Assembly (NCBI GenBank): GCA_029262065.1 | Contig: JAJDAC010000015.1 | Span: 80,868-144,867, forward strand | Direction: 5' to 3' | From: Candidatus Krumholzibacteriota bacterium | GTDB lineage: Bacteria; Krumholzibacteriota; Krumholzibacteriia; JAJRXK01 | Length of the DNA: 64,000 nucleotides | In this document: positions 1 through 8,661 of the stretch, piece after piece | Layout of the letters: each line of letters opens with the position of its first letter | Position numbering within the stretch: position 1 is the stretch's first letter | Translations under genes and position numbers: made by a program | Notes under the pieces: model-generated | Told to the model about the DNA's origin: nothing | The model's database searches: none | What the model saw: the letters and a program-made list of their open reading frames with translations, nothing else

Positions 1-237
1 GGTCGGCCAGGGCTCGGTAGATGTCAGCCACAACCAGCCTCCGCAATCAGGATAGGCAAGTCGTACCTTGCATTTCAACCGGAACATATCGGATCCGCAG
101 CTTGCGTGTCAAGCTCACGGAGCGGTTGGCAATTGCCTAGCCGGGTGGGACTGGTTCTTGAATGACGCTGTGATTACTGTATCCAATCGAACGCGGATCA
201 TGCCGAATTGCTACCGTGTGCAACGAGGAGGCCCCCA

Positions 238-639
238 TTGTTTCGGACAACACTGTATTCCCTGACGGCGATCTGCCTGGCCGGCGTGCTGATTTCATGC
301 AGCGACGATCCCGTAGCCCCGGGTATCGAGCCGGAAATCGTCAACAACAGCGAGAGTTTTGAATTCCAGGTGACTCAAGTGAGCAACTACACGGGTGCTC
401 TGAACTACACGTGGGCAAATTCGCAGATCAGCGCAAACCTCGACGAATCTTCTGATCTCAACGGCGGCTCCGTTCGCCTCACGGTAGTCGACTCGGAGGG
501 TACGACCGTCCACAGCGCCCCGCTTGACGACGGCAGCGTGGCCACGTCGGAGGGTGAAGCCGGCGATTGGACGGTCCGCGTCATCTTCGAGGGAGCAAGC
601 GGAACGTTGAACTTCCGCCTTCAGCCCCGGACTCCCTGA
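238..639 (+). CDS. Small exported lipoprotein, unknown function
   Basis: About 133 residues. I start it at a TTG at 238 because a strong GAGGAGG ribosome site lies just upstream (225-231) and because the protein then begins directly with a basic-hydrophobic lipoprotein signal ending in LISC|S, a classical lipobox. An in-frame ATG at 208 would add ten Arg/Pro-rich residues. The mature part is acidic and Ser/Thr-rich (SDDPVAPG, then a beta-rich domain with NGGSVRLTVVDSEG and GDWTVRVIFEGASGTL), resembling a small pre-peptidase-type or Ig-like beta sandwich exposed on the envelope. I do not recognise a family. It ends 22 bp before the CCA end of the tRNA gene on the other strand, so the two are convergent. 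Confidence 0.7.
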   Translation: MFRTTLYSLTAICLAGVLISCSDDPVAPGIEPEIVNNSESFEFQVTQVSNYTGALNYTWANSQISANLDESSDLNGGSVRLTVVDSEGTTVHSAPLDDGSVATSEGEAGDWTVRVIFEGASGTLNFRLQPRTP

Positions 640-661
640 GCGAAAACAGCGAGAGGGGCTT

Positions 662-738
662 TGGCGCGCCCGCCAGGATTCGAACCTGGGACCGTCGGAT
701 TAGAAGTCCGATGCTCTATCCAGCTGAGCTACGGGCGC
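662..738 (-). tRNA. tRNA-Arg (anticodon TCT)
   Basis: A full cloverleaf reads on the minus strand: acceptor GCGCCCG pairs with CGGGCGC, the D-arm has GTAGCTCAGCTGGATAGAG, the anticodon stem is TCGGA/TCCGA around loop CTTCTAA (anticodon TCT at 702-704), and the T-arm has GGTTCGAATCC. The discriminator G is followed by a genomically encoded CCA (662-664). The segment from the anticodon loop to beyond the 5' end (700-741) is repeated exactly at 7810-7851. Confidence 0.97.
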
Positions 739-1218
739 GCCCAAGTCGTTGTGAGGGAGCAGGATACACTATCCTTGCACGGCAAGAAAACACTAGAAAC
801 CATCGGAGTGGTATTCCGATGCCCTCTCCGATCTCTTTCGCGAGCCACGCGCGTAACCTGCACCGTTGCTTGGTGTTCGACCGCCGGGAGCAAGCGCAAG
901 TGCAGCTCAAGAACGCAGGCGGCTACCAACATGGCCACCATTCGCCCTACTTATTCTTGCGGAGCGGTGTCCGTTCCCGATCACGGCTGCATCGCCACGC
1001 GTACCCGTAGACCTCGGCCCTGGCGTTCGTCGTTCGTCTGGCCCGTTAAGTCACCGAACATGTTGGCTGTTTGGCTGTTTGGCGCCGTGCGGAGGACAAA
1101 ATGGATTGAGCTGTGGGTGGACTGCCGTAGTTGCCGGACATCACCTTTTGAGTGACGGGACGGTTTGGCCGCAACGGTGGGTTTCCAGGCATGGAGCGGT
1201 CGTCGGTGTGATCTGTTG
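739..1218. other. Gene-poor stretch beside the tRNA
   Basis: About 480 bp with no convincing intact gene: open frames here have poor codon quality and no ribosome sites. The only recognisable content is the C-terminal gene fragment at 1094-1169 and a short tandem TTGGCTGTT near 1063-1080. Confidence 0.6.
1094..1169 (-). pseudogene. Fragment of a second copy of the metallophosphoesterase/FG-GAP gene
   Basis: This segment aligns with 3698-3770, inside the C-terminal region of the frameshifted gene at 3493-6478. The conserved run is the GNYGSPP coding motif, and the DNA identity is roughly 80 percent with at least one single-base gap (near 1150). The peptide around it reads KVMSGNYGSPP against KVVFGNYGSPP in the longer gene. 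Only about 25 codons survive and no body of the gene is left. The fragment lies immediately downstream (minus sense) of the beta-helix gene. Confidence 0.55.
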
Positions 1219-2607
1219 CTATCGCACCAGTGCGAGTTTCTCCGTCACGTGATAGCCCTCTCCACTGCGAAGCGTCGCGAGGTAAACGCCGCTGGCCACG
1301 GCGCGTCCTGATTCGTCGATCCCCCGCCAAGAAAACGAATGCATACCAGAAGCGAGTGCCCCGGTCCAAAGCGTCGCAACGAATCTTCCTCTGAGGTCGA
1401 CAATCGAGAGCTCTGCGTTCGTCGCGCGCGGCACGTCGAGGCTGATTGTCGTAACAGGATTGAGTGGATTCGGAAAGACACGGATCGTGGGTAGCAAACG
1501 GGTTGGAACGAGCGGGGCTGCGACGACCGGATCGACCAAGAACCCTGAGAAGTCGACTGTGGCCAGTATGGAGCTGTCGTCGTTGCTGTCGTGGATCCAG
1601 GCGGCGATGGAATCGGGTTCGCTGGTGCCCCAGTAGTTTCCCGTGAGATCGATGGTGATGGGGCCGACGACGTAGGAGCTGGTATTGATCGCAAGACCTT
1701 GCGTCCTAAGAATGTGATTGCCATGGAGGTCTGCTGTTGCGCCCCCGTCTAGGGTAATCGTTGCGAACGATCCGCCGTTGAAGACATTTCCCGAGCCCTG
1801 GCAGTGACTGACCAATACGCCAAGGTTTCGAGTTCCACCAGTGACTGAGTTACGAAGAATCGTTGCGTCGGCATCGCTGGTGACGAGAATGCCACCCGCA
1901 GAGGCTCCTACGAAAGAACAGTCTTGGACGGAGCCGACCGTTCCTTGCTCTAGCTGAACGCCGCTCACACCGCCCGAGAATTGGCACGAGTAGGTGTTAG
2001 CATTGGGCGTCTGAGCGTAGCTGATGCCACAATCGTTGTTTGTGAATACGGAGTTTCTTACTGTTATGTTCTGACTTGGCGCGAATGTAACAATGCCAAG
2101 TTCGTTGTCCTCAAACACGCATGACGAAATGTCAACGCTGCCCACGGAAAACCCCGAGATTCCTTGCTCACAGCCCCGGAACACACAATCAACGACTGAC
2201 ATTTCCCCCGTGGAAATGATTCCATCGAACATGTTTTCGAACGTCAGATTTTCGACGGACACCGTGCCCGGCGTGATGTCCACCGCCATGCCCTGTGGTC
2301 CGAAGGCGGCGTTGTTTGCGACCTCCGGCCCGATGATCACCTGGGAAGCATCGGTACCACGGATAACCAGCGGCCCGGTTTCAATCCCCACGATCGTTTG
2401 CACAACCAGTGCCGAGATCTGAAAGGATGCGAAGGTGTCGTAGCGCCCTGGGCCCACAAGGATCGTATCTCCCGGTGCGGCGGAATTGACAGCATCCTGG
2501 ATCAATGAGAACTGGCCGAACCCGTCCTTCTCCACGGTCAGGGTCGCAGCCTCGACGAGTGTCGGAGCCGAGATGACCAGCAGGAATACGAGCCTTGCGA
2601 GGTTCAT
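1219..2607 (-). CDS. Secreted right-handed beta-helix protein with C-terminal sorting module
   Basis: 462 residues. An N-terminal signal peptide (MNLARLVFLLVISAPTLVEA) leads into a NosD/DUF1565-like start (IQDAVNSAAPGDTILVGPGRY), the usual entry to a parallel beta-helix. Roughly residues 90-330 are short repeating turns with VENLTFENMFDG, VVDCVFRGC and VRNSVFTNNDCG, typical of pectate-lyase-like solenoids. Residues about 375-462 are the FlgD-like sorting module (FPNPLNPVTTI, DLRGRFVATL, ASGVYLATL) ending LALVR. It is probably a cell-surface or secreted polysaccharide-binding or -cleaving protein; I see no catalytic residues that fix a lyase activity. Its start overlaps the stop of the upstream gene by 4 bp, so the two are co-transcribed. 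A broken paralogue lies at 6821-7079. Confidence 0.85.
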   Translation of the reverse strand: MNLARLVFLLVISAPTLVEAATLTVEKDGFGQFSLIQDAVNSAAPGDTILVGPGRYDTFASFQISALVVQTIVGIETGPLVIRGTDASQVIIGPEVANNAAFGPQGMAVDITPGTVSVENLTFENMFDGIISTGEMSVVDCVFRGCEQGISGFSVGSVDISSCVFEDNELGIVTFAPSQNITVRNSVFTNNDCGISYAQTPNANTYSCQFSGGVSGVQLEQGTVGSVQDCSFVGASAGGILVTSDADATILRNSVTGGTRNLGVLVSHCQGSGNVFNGGSFATITLDGGATADLHGNHILRTQGLAINTSSYVVGPITIDLTGNYWGTSEPDSIAAWIHDSNDDSSILATVDFSGFLVDPVVAAPLVPTRLLPTIRVFPNPLNPVTTISLDVPRATNAELSIVDLRGRFVATLWTGALASGMHSFSWRGIDESGRAVASGVYLATLRSGEGYHVTEKLALVR

Positions 2608-3476
2608 CGAACCAGTGCCATCCTTCGTACGAGAGAGTCCCCCGCGTGGTTGAGCTGGGCGAAGTACACGCCGCTCGCCACCGGCTGCCCTCGATCATCG
2701 GTTCCCAACCACGAGAACTGGTGGTCTCCCGCGTTGAGGAACTCATCGACAAGCGTGACGATTCGTTGCCCCCGCAGGTTGAAGATAGCCAGTCTTGCTG
2801 CGCCCGGCGTCGCCAGTGAGAACGATATCTCCGTCCGGGGGTTGAACGGGTTCGGAACCGGTTGACCCAAGGTCGTCCTGTACCGTGGGACAGAGAACGG
2901 TTTTGGCTTCTGAGTTTCTTGACCCTTGAGCGATGATAGCATAACCGGCGCGGCCTTCGGCAGGACCAGGTCTGGATTGATCGCCATGGCGAAACCCCCG
3001 TGCAGGCGGGCCCACTCGACACCGTCCGCGCTGAGGTGCGTTGCCAGACCACCGGGAGCAATGGAGTATCCGATTCCCGGTCCGCCTCCGTAGCCCTCGC
3101 CGGTCATCTCCCCGTTCGGAGGAAACTCGAAGACCACGTCGATCGATCCTGTGGTGCTGGAGACGGGAGTGGCCAAGGTCACGTCGCCCCATCCCAGGGA
3201 TTCGCCGGTGATCTCCAGTAGGATCAGGGCGGTCTGGCCAAGGTCAGGGGGCGTGTTCGGCTGCCCCTCCATCAGGAGAATCCTAGGGAAAGTTGTGGAC
3301 TCATCGTTGTGGTACCACGTCAGGCCGGCCAGGCTCTCACCCCCGGCCACCGACACCTCGACGGAGACGTAGGCCACCGCGCCCACCGGCTGCAGGCCGA
3401 GAATACCATCCACCTGCGCGTGGGCGTGTGACGATACACACAGAAGGAGGGCCGCCAGGGCCACGTGATTTTTCAT
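2604..3476 (-). CDS. Secreted protein with C-terminal sorting module, unknown function
   Basis: 290 residues with a cleavable signal peptide (MKNHVALAALLLCVSSHAHAQ). The middle resembles a cohesin-like beta sandwich (VAYVSVEVSVAGGESLAGLTW, then GDVTLATPV), a type often found in secreted proteins of this kind of organism, but I cannot assign a ligand. From about residue 205 the sorting module follows: PVPNPFNPRTEISF, NLRGQRIVTL, GQPVASGVYFAQL, ending MALVR. It overlaps the downstream beta-helix gene by 4 bp (ATGA). A 16-bp gap separates it from the frameshifted phosphoesterase gene upstream, so all three probably form one minus-strand unit. Confidence 0.8.
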   Translation of the reverse strand: MKNHVALAALLLCVSSHAHAQVDGILGLQPVGAVAYVSVEVSVAGGESLAGLTWYHNDESTTFPRILLMEGQPNTPPDLGQTALILLEITGESLGWGDVTLATPVSSTTGSIDVVFEFPPNGEMTGEGYGGGPGIGYSIAPGGLATHLSADGVEWARLHGGFAMAINPDLVLPKAAPVMLSSLKGQETQKPKPFSVPRYRTTLGQPVPNPFNPRTEISFSLATPGAARLAIFNLRGQRIVTLVDEFLNAGDHQFSWLGTDDRGQPVASGVYFAQLNHAGDSLVRRMALVR

Positions 3477-3492
3477 CTATTCGCCTCCCATT

Positions 3493-6478
3493 CTATTGCG
3501 CACACAGCAGGACTTTGACGAGCTTGTTTTCCACGGTGTTCTTGTTCGTACCAATCCCGCTCTCGACGTCATACTCGTAGAAGCAGGCCGCCGCGCAATC
3601 CTGATCCTCCCAACTGAGCTCGTGCTTCCATTTGCCGTTCGACAGGCGCGTGACCGAGTGAGTGGTGTTCGGGCCCGCCGGGGTGATCGTGACCGGGGAC
3701 ATGATGCATTGAGACGGCGGGCTGCCGTAGTTGCCGAACACCACCTTGTCCAGTGACGGGTCGGTTTGGCATGAGGTCGTCCACTCGAAGAAATAGTCGA
3801 TCTTCGCGCCGGGCTGGAGCACCACCGAGCAGGTCACACTGGAAGACTGGATCGTGACAGGCTCGTCGTTGGTGATCGTCACGATGGATTTCAAAGAAGC
3901 CTGAGCGATGGTCTCGGTCTGCACATACCCGTTGGGCCAGATAACCGTTGCCCGGACATCAGCGTCGATGCTCGCCAGGCCAAAGGTGAGGACCAACGAC
4001 GCCTGACTGCCACGGCCGCTGCCGCCATCGACGAGCTGCGTGAGGACCATCTGTGGGCTGCTCAGCGGTGCCTCGAGCTTGACCTGGGCGCCGATTCCCG
4101 CGTCGTTGGTGCAACCAAATGGAGCCTCCAACCTGACTGCCACCCAGTTGTTCGAGGGTGCATTCGTGCCCGCCTTTTCGACACCCTCGAGATAGAACTC
4201 CTGGGCGGACGTTCGGCCCAGGAATACATCCGGATCCCCGTCGAGGTTGAAGTCCGAGCTCACCACGCCCTGCGTCGCGCCATTGGGGAGCCCGGTCAGG
4301 CCATTCACCCGGGCGAACCGAAGCTCCGGTGATGGCGATAGACCGGCGTACAGGAGTACCTCGTCCCCCGATTCCGGAATCGAGAGGAGGTCCATGAAGC
4401 CGTTGAGGTCATGATCCATGGCGAGTAGACCCACTCGCGGGTCCGTCACGAAGACATCCTGGGCTTCTTCGGGCTCCACGAAGGTGCCCAGATTCGTGGG
4501 TGTATTGAAGCAGATGACGTTGTTATTGAACAACGGATCACCCTGCTTCTGGCGGGACAGGGAAATATCGAGGTATCCGTCCTGGTTGTAGTCGGCCCAG
4601 ACGATGCCGCTGACGTATCCCGTCACACCGAATCTGGATGTCACTTCCTCCGTGAACGACCCGCTGCCATCATTGACGAACAACAGTGAGTGTTCCCCGG
4701 TACCACCCACTGCTGCCAGTCTTCCCACGAACAGGTCGAGGTCGGAGTCGGAATCGATGTCAGCCCAGGATGCGCTCAGGGTTGGTGAAGTGCCCACGTC
4801 GAGACCTGCCGCTGCGGTCGCATCGATGATGGTGTCCAAGCTTGCGAAGTACGACTCGAAGAGGCGATCCTGCAGGCCGGTGATGCCCGATGGAGTTGCG
4901 GTCCCTCCGGCCCGCGTCACGTAGAGGTCGATGAAGCCGTCGTTGTTGTAGTCGCCCCAGCTTCCACTCCAGGAGGAGGCGGCCAGCGTGGCGAGGCCGA
5001 TCTGGGGAGCCTTGTCTTCGAATACGCCGTTGGTGTTGATGTAGAGGCGGGGGTCCGTGGCTGCCGCGACGAAGACATCGAGGTCGCCGTCGTTGTCGTA
5101 GTCGGCGACCGCGATTCCGCGGCTGCCGGAAACAGGAAGTTCATTGGGATCGAACGCTTGTAGCGTCACCTCGTCGAACGTGGGCCGCAGAGACAAGGGA
5201 TTAATGGACAAGAGCTTGTGGAGATTCCCCGGCTCATCCACTTTGGTTACAAGCAAGTCTTCCTGTCCATCGCCATTGTAGTCAAACGACACCGAAGAGA
5301 ACGGTTGCCCATCATGGTCAATCCCCGTGGATTGCGAAATGTCCTCGAACACTGCTCTCGCCGGAACACTGAACTTATCGAACACGGTGCTCACGGTGTC
5401 CGTCCCCGCCTCAGACAACCGAATCACCTCGACGTCCAGCGTCACACCATCGGCGTTCGCCTCGATGTATACCCAGTGATGGAAGATATCGTCGTCAACG
5501 ATGCCGCGGAGAACTGTCTCGTCCTGAAGGATCGGTATGTCGTCTGGCTTCTGCTCCGCTCCCGCACCGCCGATCACCAGGTAGGTGATTCCGTTCTCTT
5601 CCAGCCGCTCGTAGTCGTGTGCATGGCCGGAGATGACCAAGTCCACTCTCAAGTCCTCGATGATAGGGAGCAACAACGCGCACTGGCTTCTTGGGAATGT
5701 GCCATTGCAACCGCTGCTTGGAGTCTCAACTCTCTCGTTTCCACCGAAGAACGGAAAATGACAGTAGAGAATTGTTGGACCAGAGACGTCAAGAGCAGCG
5801 GACGGCTGCGGTGTCAGCTTCGCTCAGAGCAAACGTTCCAACCACGCGAATGCCATCGATGTCGTCAACGTCCATGTGCTGACTTGTGCCCCACCCAAAC
5901 ACCGTCCCGAACTGGTCGATTACGTCGGGTATGTCGATCTGCTGAGGCGGTGGGGACGTTCCGCAAGTATTCCCAGAAACACTGCGGTTGTCATGGTTGC
6001 CGGGAACCGCTTGGAGGATGTCAGTGTCGGCTCGGAATCGGACGTGCACTTCCTCTTGGCAGGGGCAACAGGTGTTGAACTCATCTTCGCCACATCCGGG
6101 AGCGTGTACGCCGCAATTGAAGCTGTTTGAGATCCTGATGCCGGGGTCGATGAGGCTCATGATGCCTAAGTACAGCTCGTACTCATTCCGCGAAGTATCC
6201 GGGACGGACGCGCAAGCCTCAACTATGTCCCCACAGTCGAAAATCATGCGAACAGAATCCGGCGCGTCACCATATCGAGCAGCGATCGATAGTGCGACTT
6301 GTCGCGCCCAGACGCCGTTAAGATCCGGGTTGATCAAGCACACCTGCCCTTGCACAGGTTCAGTTTTCAAGGTGATCTGCATGTCAGAGATGAATGCCAC
6401 GCCGGCGTTTGCGCCGGTCGGTAGCGCAAAGAGCGCGAGCACTACGGGCACAACAAGGTGAAGCCGAAGGTATGTCAT
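3493..6478 (-). pseudogene. Secreted metallophosphoesterase fused to FG-GAP repeats, interrupted by a +1 frameshift
   Basis: Two frames together make one protein of about 990 residues. The upstream part (6478 down to a TGA at 5789-5791) has a signal peptide and the first calcineurin-type motifs (SDMQ, CGDIVEA, GNHDN). The continuation in the next frame runs without a break through ILYCHFPFFGG and the last motif GHAHDYER, then a series of FG-GAP/VCBS calcium-binding repeats (DYNGDGQEDLL, DYDNDGDLDVF, DYNNDGFIDLY, DINSDSD-like), a UnbV/ASPIC-like segment and a Cys-rich C-terminal domain. Reading across the stop (UCU UGA C) with one base skipped restores the frame exactly. No sorting module is present. 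I read it as a recent pseudogene or a sequence error; programmed shifting cannot be excluded. A start at 6523 is possible, but 6478 puts the signal peptide first. Confidence 0.75.
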
Positions 6479-6820
6479 GGTGACACCCAACGTAGGGGTT
6501 TTATGTCTTCCTCTGTTGCTCACGTCGCGCAGGGGGGATGCGACGGAAACCAGCCGTGCACGGGACCGGAGCGCTGAACTCGATACATGGCTTGCACGAT
6601 GAGGCTAGACCTCAGGCTGAACGAAGTCAACGCGGACGAGGAACGGCAAGACGGGCGCCGGCTCTTGGAACCTTAGGAAGAGTCGCCTGAACGCATCGGG
6701 ACCGTCGACGTCACATCTGTTCACCGAAAGCCCTCACTTGGCAGATCTGCCTGCCGGGGAGTCCGGCTCGAAGCGTCCTGTTGACCCTCCGGACATGCTG
6801 AACAGTCCCAGGCGTACCGA
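6479..6820. other. Intergenic stretch, nothing assigned
   Basis: About 340 bp between the phosphoesterase start and the beta-helix remnant. I see no gene, RNA or strong hairpin. It presumably carries the promoter for the minus-strand genes and remains of the broken paralogue's 5' end. Confidence 0.5.
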
Positions 6821-7079
6821 TTGCGGTACACTCGGGGCTCCCTAGACTCGGTGGTGGGAATCGAAGCTGGTCCGCCTACTCTTACGGGGACTGATCGCGA
6901 CAGTGTGGTCATCGGCATGGAATCTCCGGATGTCATGTTCGCCGGCCCTGTGGGTCCTAGCGATTCAGGCGGACGTGGGCAACATCGCCATATCGGATGT
7001 GATCTTCGAAAACCTCTTCGACGGAATGCTGACGGGAGTTGAAGTCACCGTCGCCGGGTGCGCGTTTCGTGGTGGTTGA
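6821..7079 (+). pseudogene. Frameshifted remnant of a second beta-helix gene
   Basis: Plus-strand codons give VVGIEAGPPTLTGTD and DSVVIGMESPDVMF, matching IVGIETGPLVIRGTD and SQVIIGPEVANNAAF in the intact gene at 1219-2607. After a frame change near 6950-6965 they continue as NIAISDVIFENLFDG and VTVAGCAFRGG, matching VSVENLTFENMFDG and MSVVDCVFRGC. A TGA at 7077 ends the homology. Both 5' and 3' parts are missing. The orientation is opposite to the intact copy, so this is an inverted, decayed duplicate. Confidence 0.7.
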
Positions 7080-7268
7080 CACGGTATTCGGGCGTTCGTC
7101 CTCCTGTACAGCCTAGATTTCCTCAGCGCGTTCGATGCGCGCGCGTAGTGTCCGAGAATACGAACGACGTGTTCACGCGGCCCTCCGATGATAGTAGCTC
7201 AGCATTCCGCCGAGTCGTCGACGGGCCGTCACACGACCCAACCTTTGAGGCTCCGCACTGCTGACGAG

Positions 7269-7595
7269 TCAGTTTCTGATGCCCTGGTGACTTCGCTCCT
7301 CGTGATAGTGCTCTACGAACTCCTTGATGGTCCGGTCGAGGGACCGCTCCCCAACAAGGATCATCTGGCCGAGACACTCGGACTTGATCGACCGGATGAA
7401 TCGCTCGACGTACGCGTTCATGTTCGGAGCCTGGTAAGCCGTGAGCAGGATCTCGATCTCCGTGCTGGTCACGATTGCCTTGAAGGCTGGAGAGAATATG
7501 CAGTCGCATCGAGGATGAGGAACCTGTCGCTCCCACTTTTTCCGTCCGCCGCCGAGATCGGCACCAAATCCCCAAATTTTGAGTTCATGCAGCAT
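7269..7595 (-). mobile_element. Transposase remnant (integrase-core C-terminal piece)
   Basis: The last 55 or so residues have the hallmark of the C-terminal half of a DDE integrase core: APNMNAYVERFIRSIKSECLG, then a GERSLDR segment and HYHEERSHQGIRN. Here the ERF glutamate is the third catalytic acid and HYHEERSHQG the usual closing helix. The D-x-D part is missing and upstream sequence in this frame is not transposase-like, so the gene is inactive. I see no terminal inverted repeats. The family is IS3/IS481-like; the exact one cannot be fixed from this piece. Confidence 0.7.
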
Positions 7596-7712
7596 TCAAG
7601 TCAGCGGGCGATGACGTCGGCTCGGCCCCGCGCCAATGGCTACCGTTTGGCTACCGTTTCAGAGTGGTTATGAACTCCTCATCGCTCCTTCAGATTCCCT
7701 CACCAACAGAAA

Positions 7713-7738
7713 GGCCCAGCAGTATAAACTGCTGGGCC
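7713..7738 (-). terminator. Hairpin terminator
   Basis: A perfect 11-bp stem (GGCCCAGCAGT / ACTGCTGGGCC) with a 4-nt loop. Read on the minus strand it is followed by TTTCTGTT, so it would end transcripts from the minus-strand gene at 7856-8134 that pass through the tRNA fragment. Confidence 0.6.
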
Positions 7739-7809
7739 ATAACAAAATGCGTTGGGGCGATGTCACTTACGTGGGCTCGGCGCCGTTTCGTGATGGATGC
7801 TTCAGCGGG

Positions 7810-7851
7810 TTAGAAGTCCGATGCTCTATCCAGCTGAGCTACGGGCGCGCC
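7810..7851 (-). repeat. Exact copy of the 5' half of tRNA-Arg (candidate attachment-site remnant)
   Basis: 42 bp identical to 700-741, from the anticodon loop through the D-arm and acceptor 5' strand and three bases beyond. The 3' half of a tRNA is absent, so no functional tRNA can be made. It lies 5 bp from the stop of the gene at 7856-8134. Confidence 0.9.
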
Positions 7852-7855
7852 TGAG

Positions 7856-8134
7856 TCACCTATCGCAGGAACAGGAAATAACCTGTCCGCCGCAAGCCGG
7901 GCATCTCTCCACGTCGCAACCGGGAACGTGGAACTGCCCCGAGATTACCGCGCAATCATGACAGTTTCGACTGTCGTCCCAACGCGGTCTTTCCTGGCCG
8001 TAGGGGATTCTGCGGTAGTTGTTCGAGTCGATCCGGTAGTGAGTGATTTCCTGGGCGTTGAGTATCTTCTGCGGCCAGTCTGCCGTGACTTCGACGTCCT
8101 GGAAGAATACGTAACCCTCTCTCTTCTTGGACAT
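7856..8134 (-). CDS. Small Cys-rich (zinc-ribbon-like) protein
   Basis: 92 residues, no signal peptide or membrane segment. The N-terminal half is a charged segment with hydrophobic spacing (EGYVFFQDVEVTADWPQKI); the C-terminal half carries C-x2-C (CHDC), then CDVERCPACGGQ and a closing CSC, spacing that suggests a structural zinc site. I do not recognise the family; a nucleic-acid or protein-binding role would be a guess. It is divergent from hipB with about 190 bp between, and its 3' end abuts the tRNA half-copy, so it was probably the original upstream neighbour of the tRNA-Arg gene. Confidence 0.6.
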   Translation of the reverse strand: MSKKREGYVFFQDVEVTADWPQKILNAQEITHYRIDSNNYRRIPYGQERPRWDDSRNCHDCAVISGQFHVPGCDVERCPACGGQVISCSCDR

Positions 8135-8261
8135 TGTGGATTCATGCTCGATTCCGGAAGGCAGCTCGGAAAACCGCGCGAGAATAGCACAGTTGCGGGC
8201 TCGCGCCTCAGACGCGTACTTCGCTGCGAAACGCTGCTCTCAGCCCGAATTGCTTTCAAAC

Positions 8262-8319
8262 TTGACATTAAAGTCCAGAATACTATACTTTAAATGACTT
8301 AAAGGCCATTATTCTGGAC
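8262..8319 (+). promoter_or_regulatory. hipBA promoter with inverted-repeat operator
   Basis: A near-consensus promoter is visible: TTGACA at 8262-8267 and TATACT at 8284-8289 with a 16-bp spacer, in a locally AT-rich island. A perfect 10-bp inverted repeat (GTCCAGAATA at 8273-8282, TATTCTGGAC at 8310-8319) places one arm between the -35 and -10 boxes and the other just before the hipB start. This is the arrangement expected for autorepression by HipB. Confidence 0.8.
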
Positions 8320-8325
8320 ATTATA

Positions 8326-8661
8326 ATGAGACGACACGACACTATAAACCCACTGCCGGCCCGTCGCGCGCTTCGCAAGCTCGGACAAGACATCCGGGAC
8401 GCGCGGCGCAGGCGTCGCATTCCGGTAGAAATCATGGCGGAGAGGGCCTCAACCAGTCGGACGACCCTAAATAAGGTAGAAAAAGGCGATCCCGGGGTCT
8501 CGGTGGGCATCTACGCCCGTGTTCTCTTCGTGCTCGGCTTGATTGAGCGTCTGGCCGATCTCGCAGACGTGCGAACTGACGATGTCGGCCTTGGGCTGGA
8601 CGAAGAGCGGCTCCCTGAGCGCATCCGTCGGAGCCGTCCCCACCGCAAGGACGAGGACTGA
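8326..8661 (+). CDS. hipB: HipB-like antitoxin and autorepressor (XRE helix-turn-helix)
   Basis: 111 residues. A Cro/C1-type helix-turn-helix lies at about residues 15-75: LGQDIRDARRRRRIPVEIM, then AERASTSRTTLNKVEKGDPG, where the second block is the recognition helix. The C-terminal tail is Arg/Asp-rich and probably contacts HipA. The stop overlaps the hipA start by one base (TGATG), a sign of translational coupling. Known role of the family: binds operators as a dimer and sequesters the HipA kinase. The ATG at 8326 has no clear ribosome site, but it is the first start after the promoter. Confidence 0.85.
   Translation: MRRHDTINPLPARRALRKLGQDIRDARRRRRIPVEIMAERASTSRTTLNKVEKGDPGVSVGIYARVLFVLGLIERLADLADVRTDDVGLGLDEERLPERIRRSRPHRKDED

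Larger units (their letters stand above)
696..7851. mobile_element. Putative decayed integrative element bounded by a tRNA-Arg repeat
   Basis: A 42-bp exact direct repeat (700-741 and 7810-7851; near-identity extends to 696/7806) covers the anticodon loop through the 5' end of tRNA-Arg. The left copy sits in the intact tRNA; the right copy is only the 5' half. This is what integration with crossover in the anticodon loop leaves: the incoming DNA restores the tRNA and the displaced 5' half remains at the far junction, next to its old neighbour (7856-8134). The interval contains exported-protein genes, gene fragments, a frameshifted gene and a transposase remnant, but no recognisable tyrosine recombinase, so the element would now be immobile. 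A simple segmental duplication is the alternative. Confidence 0.5.
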
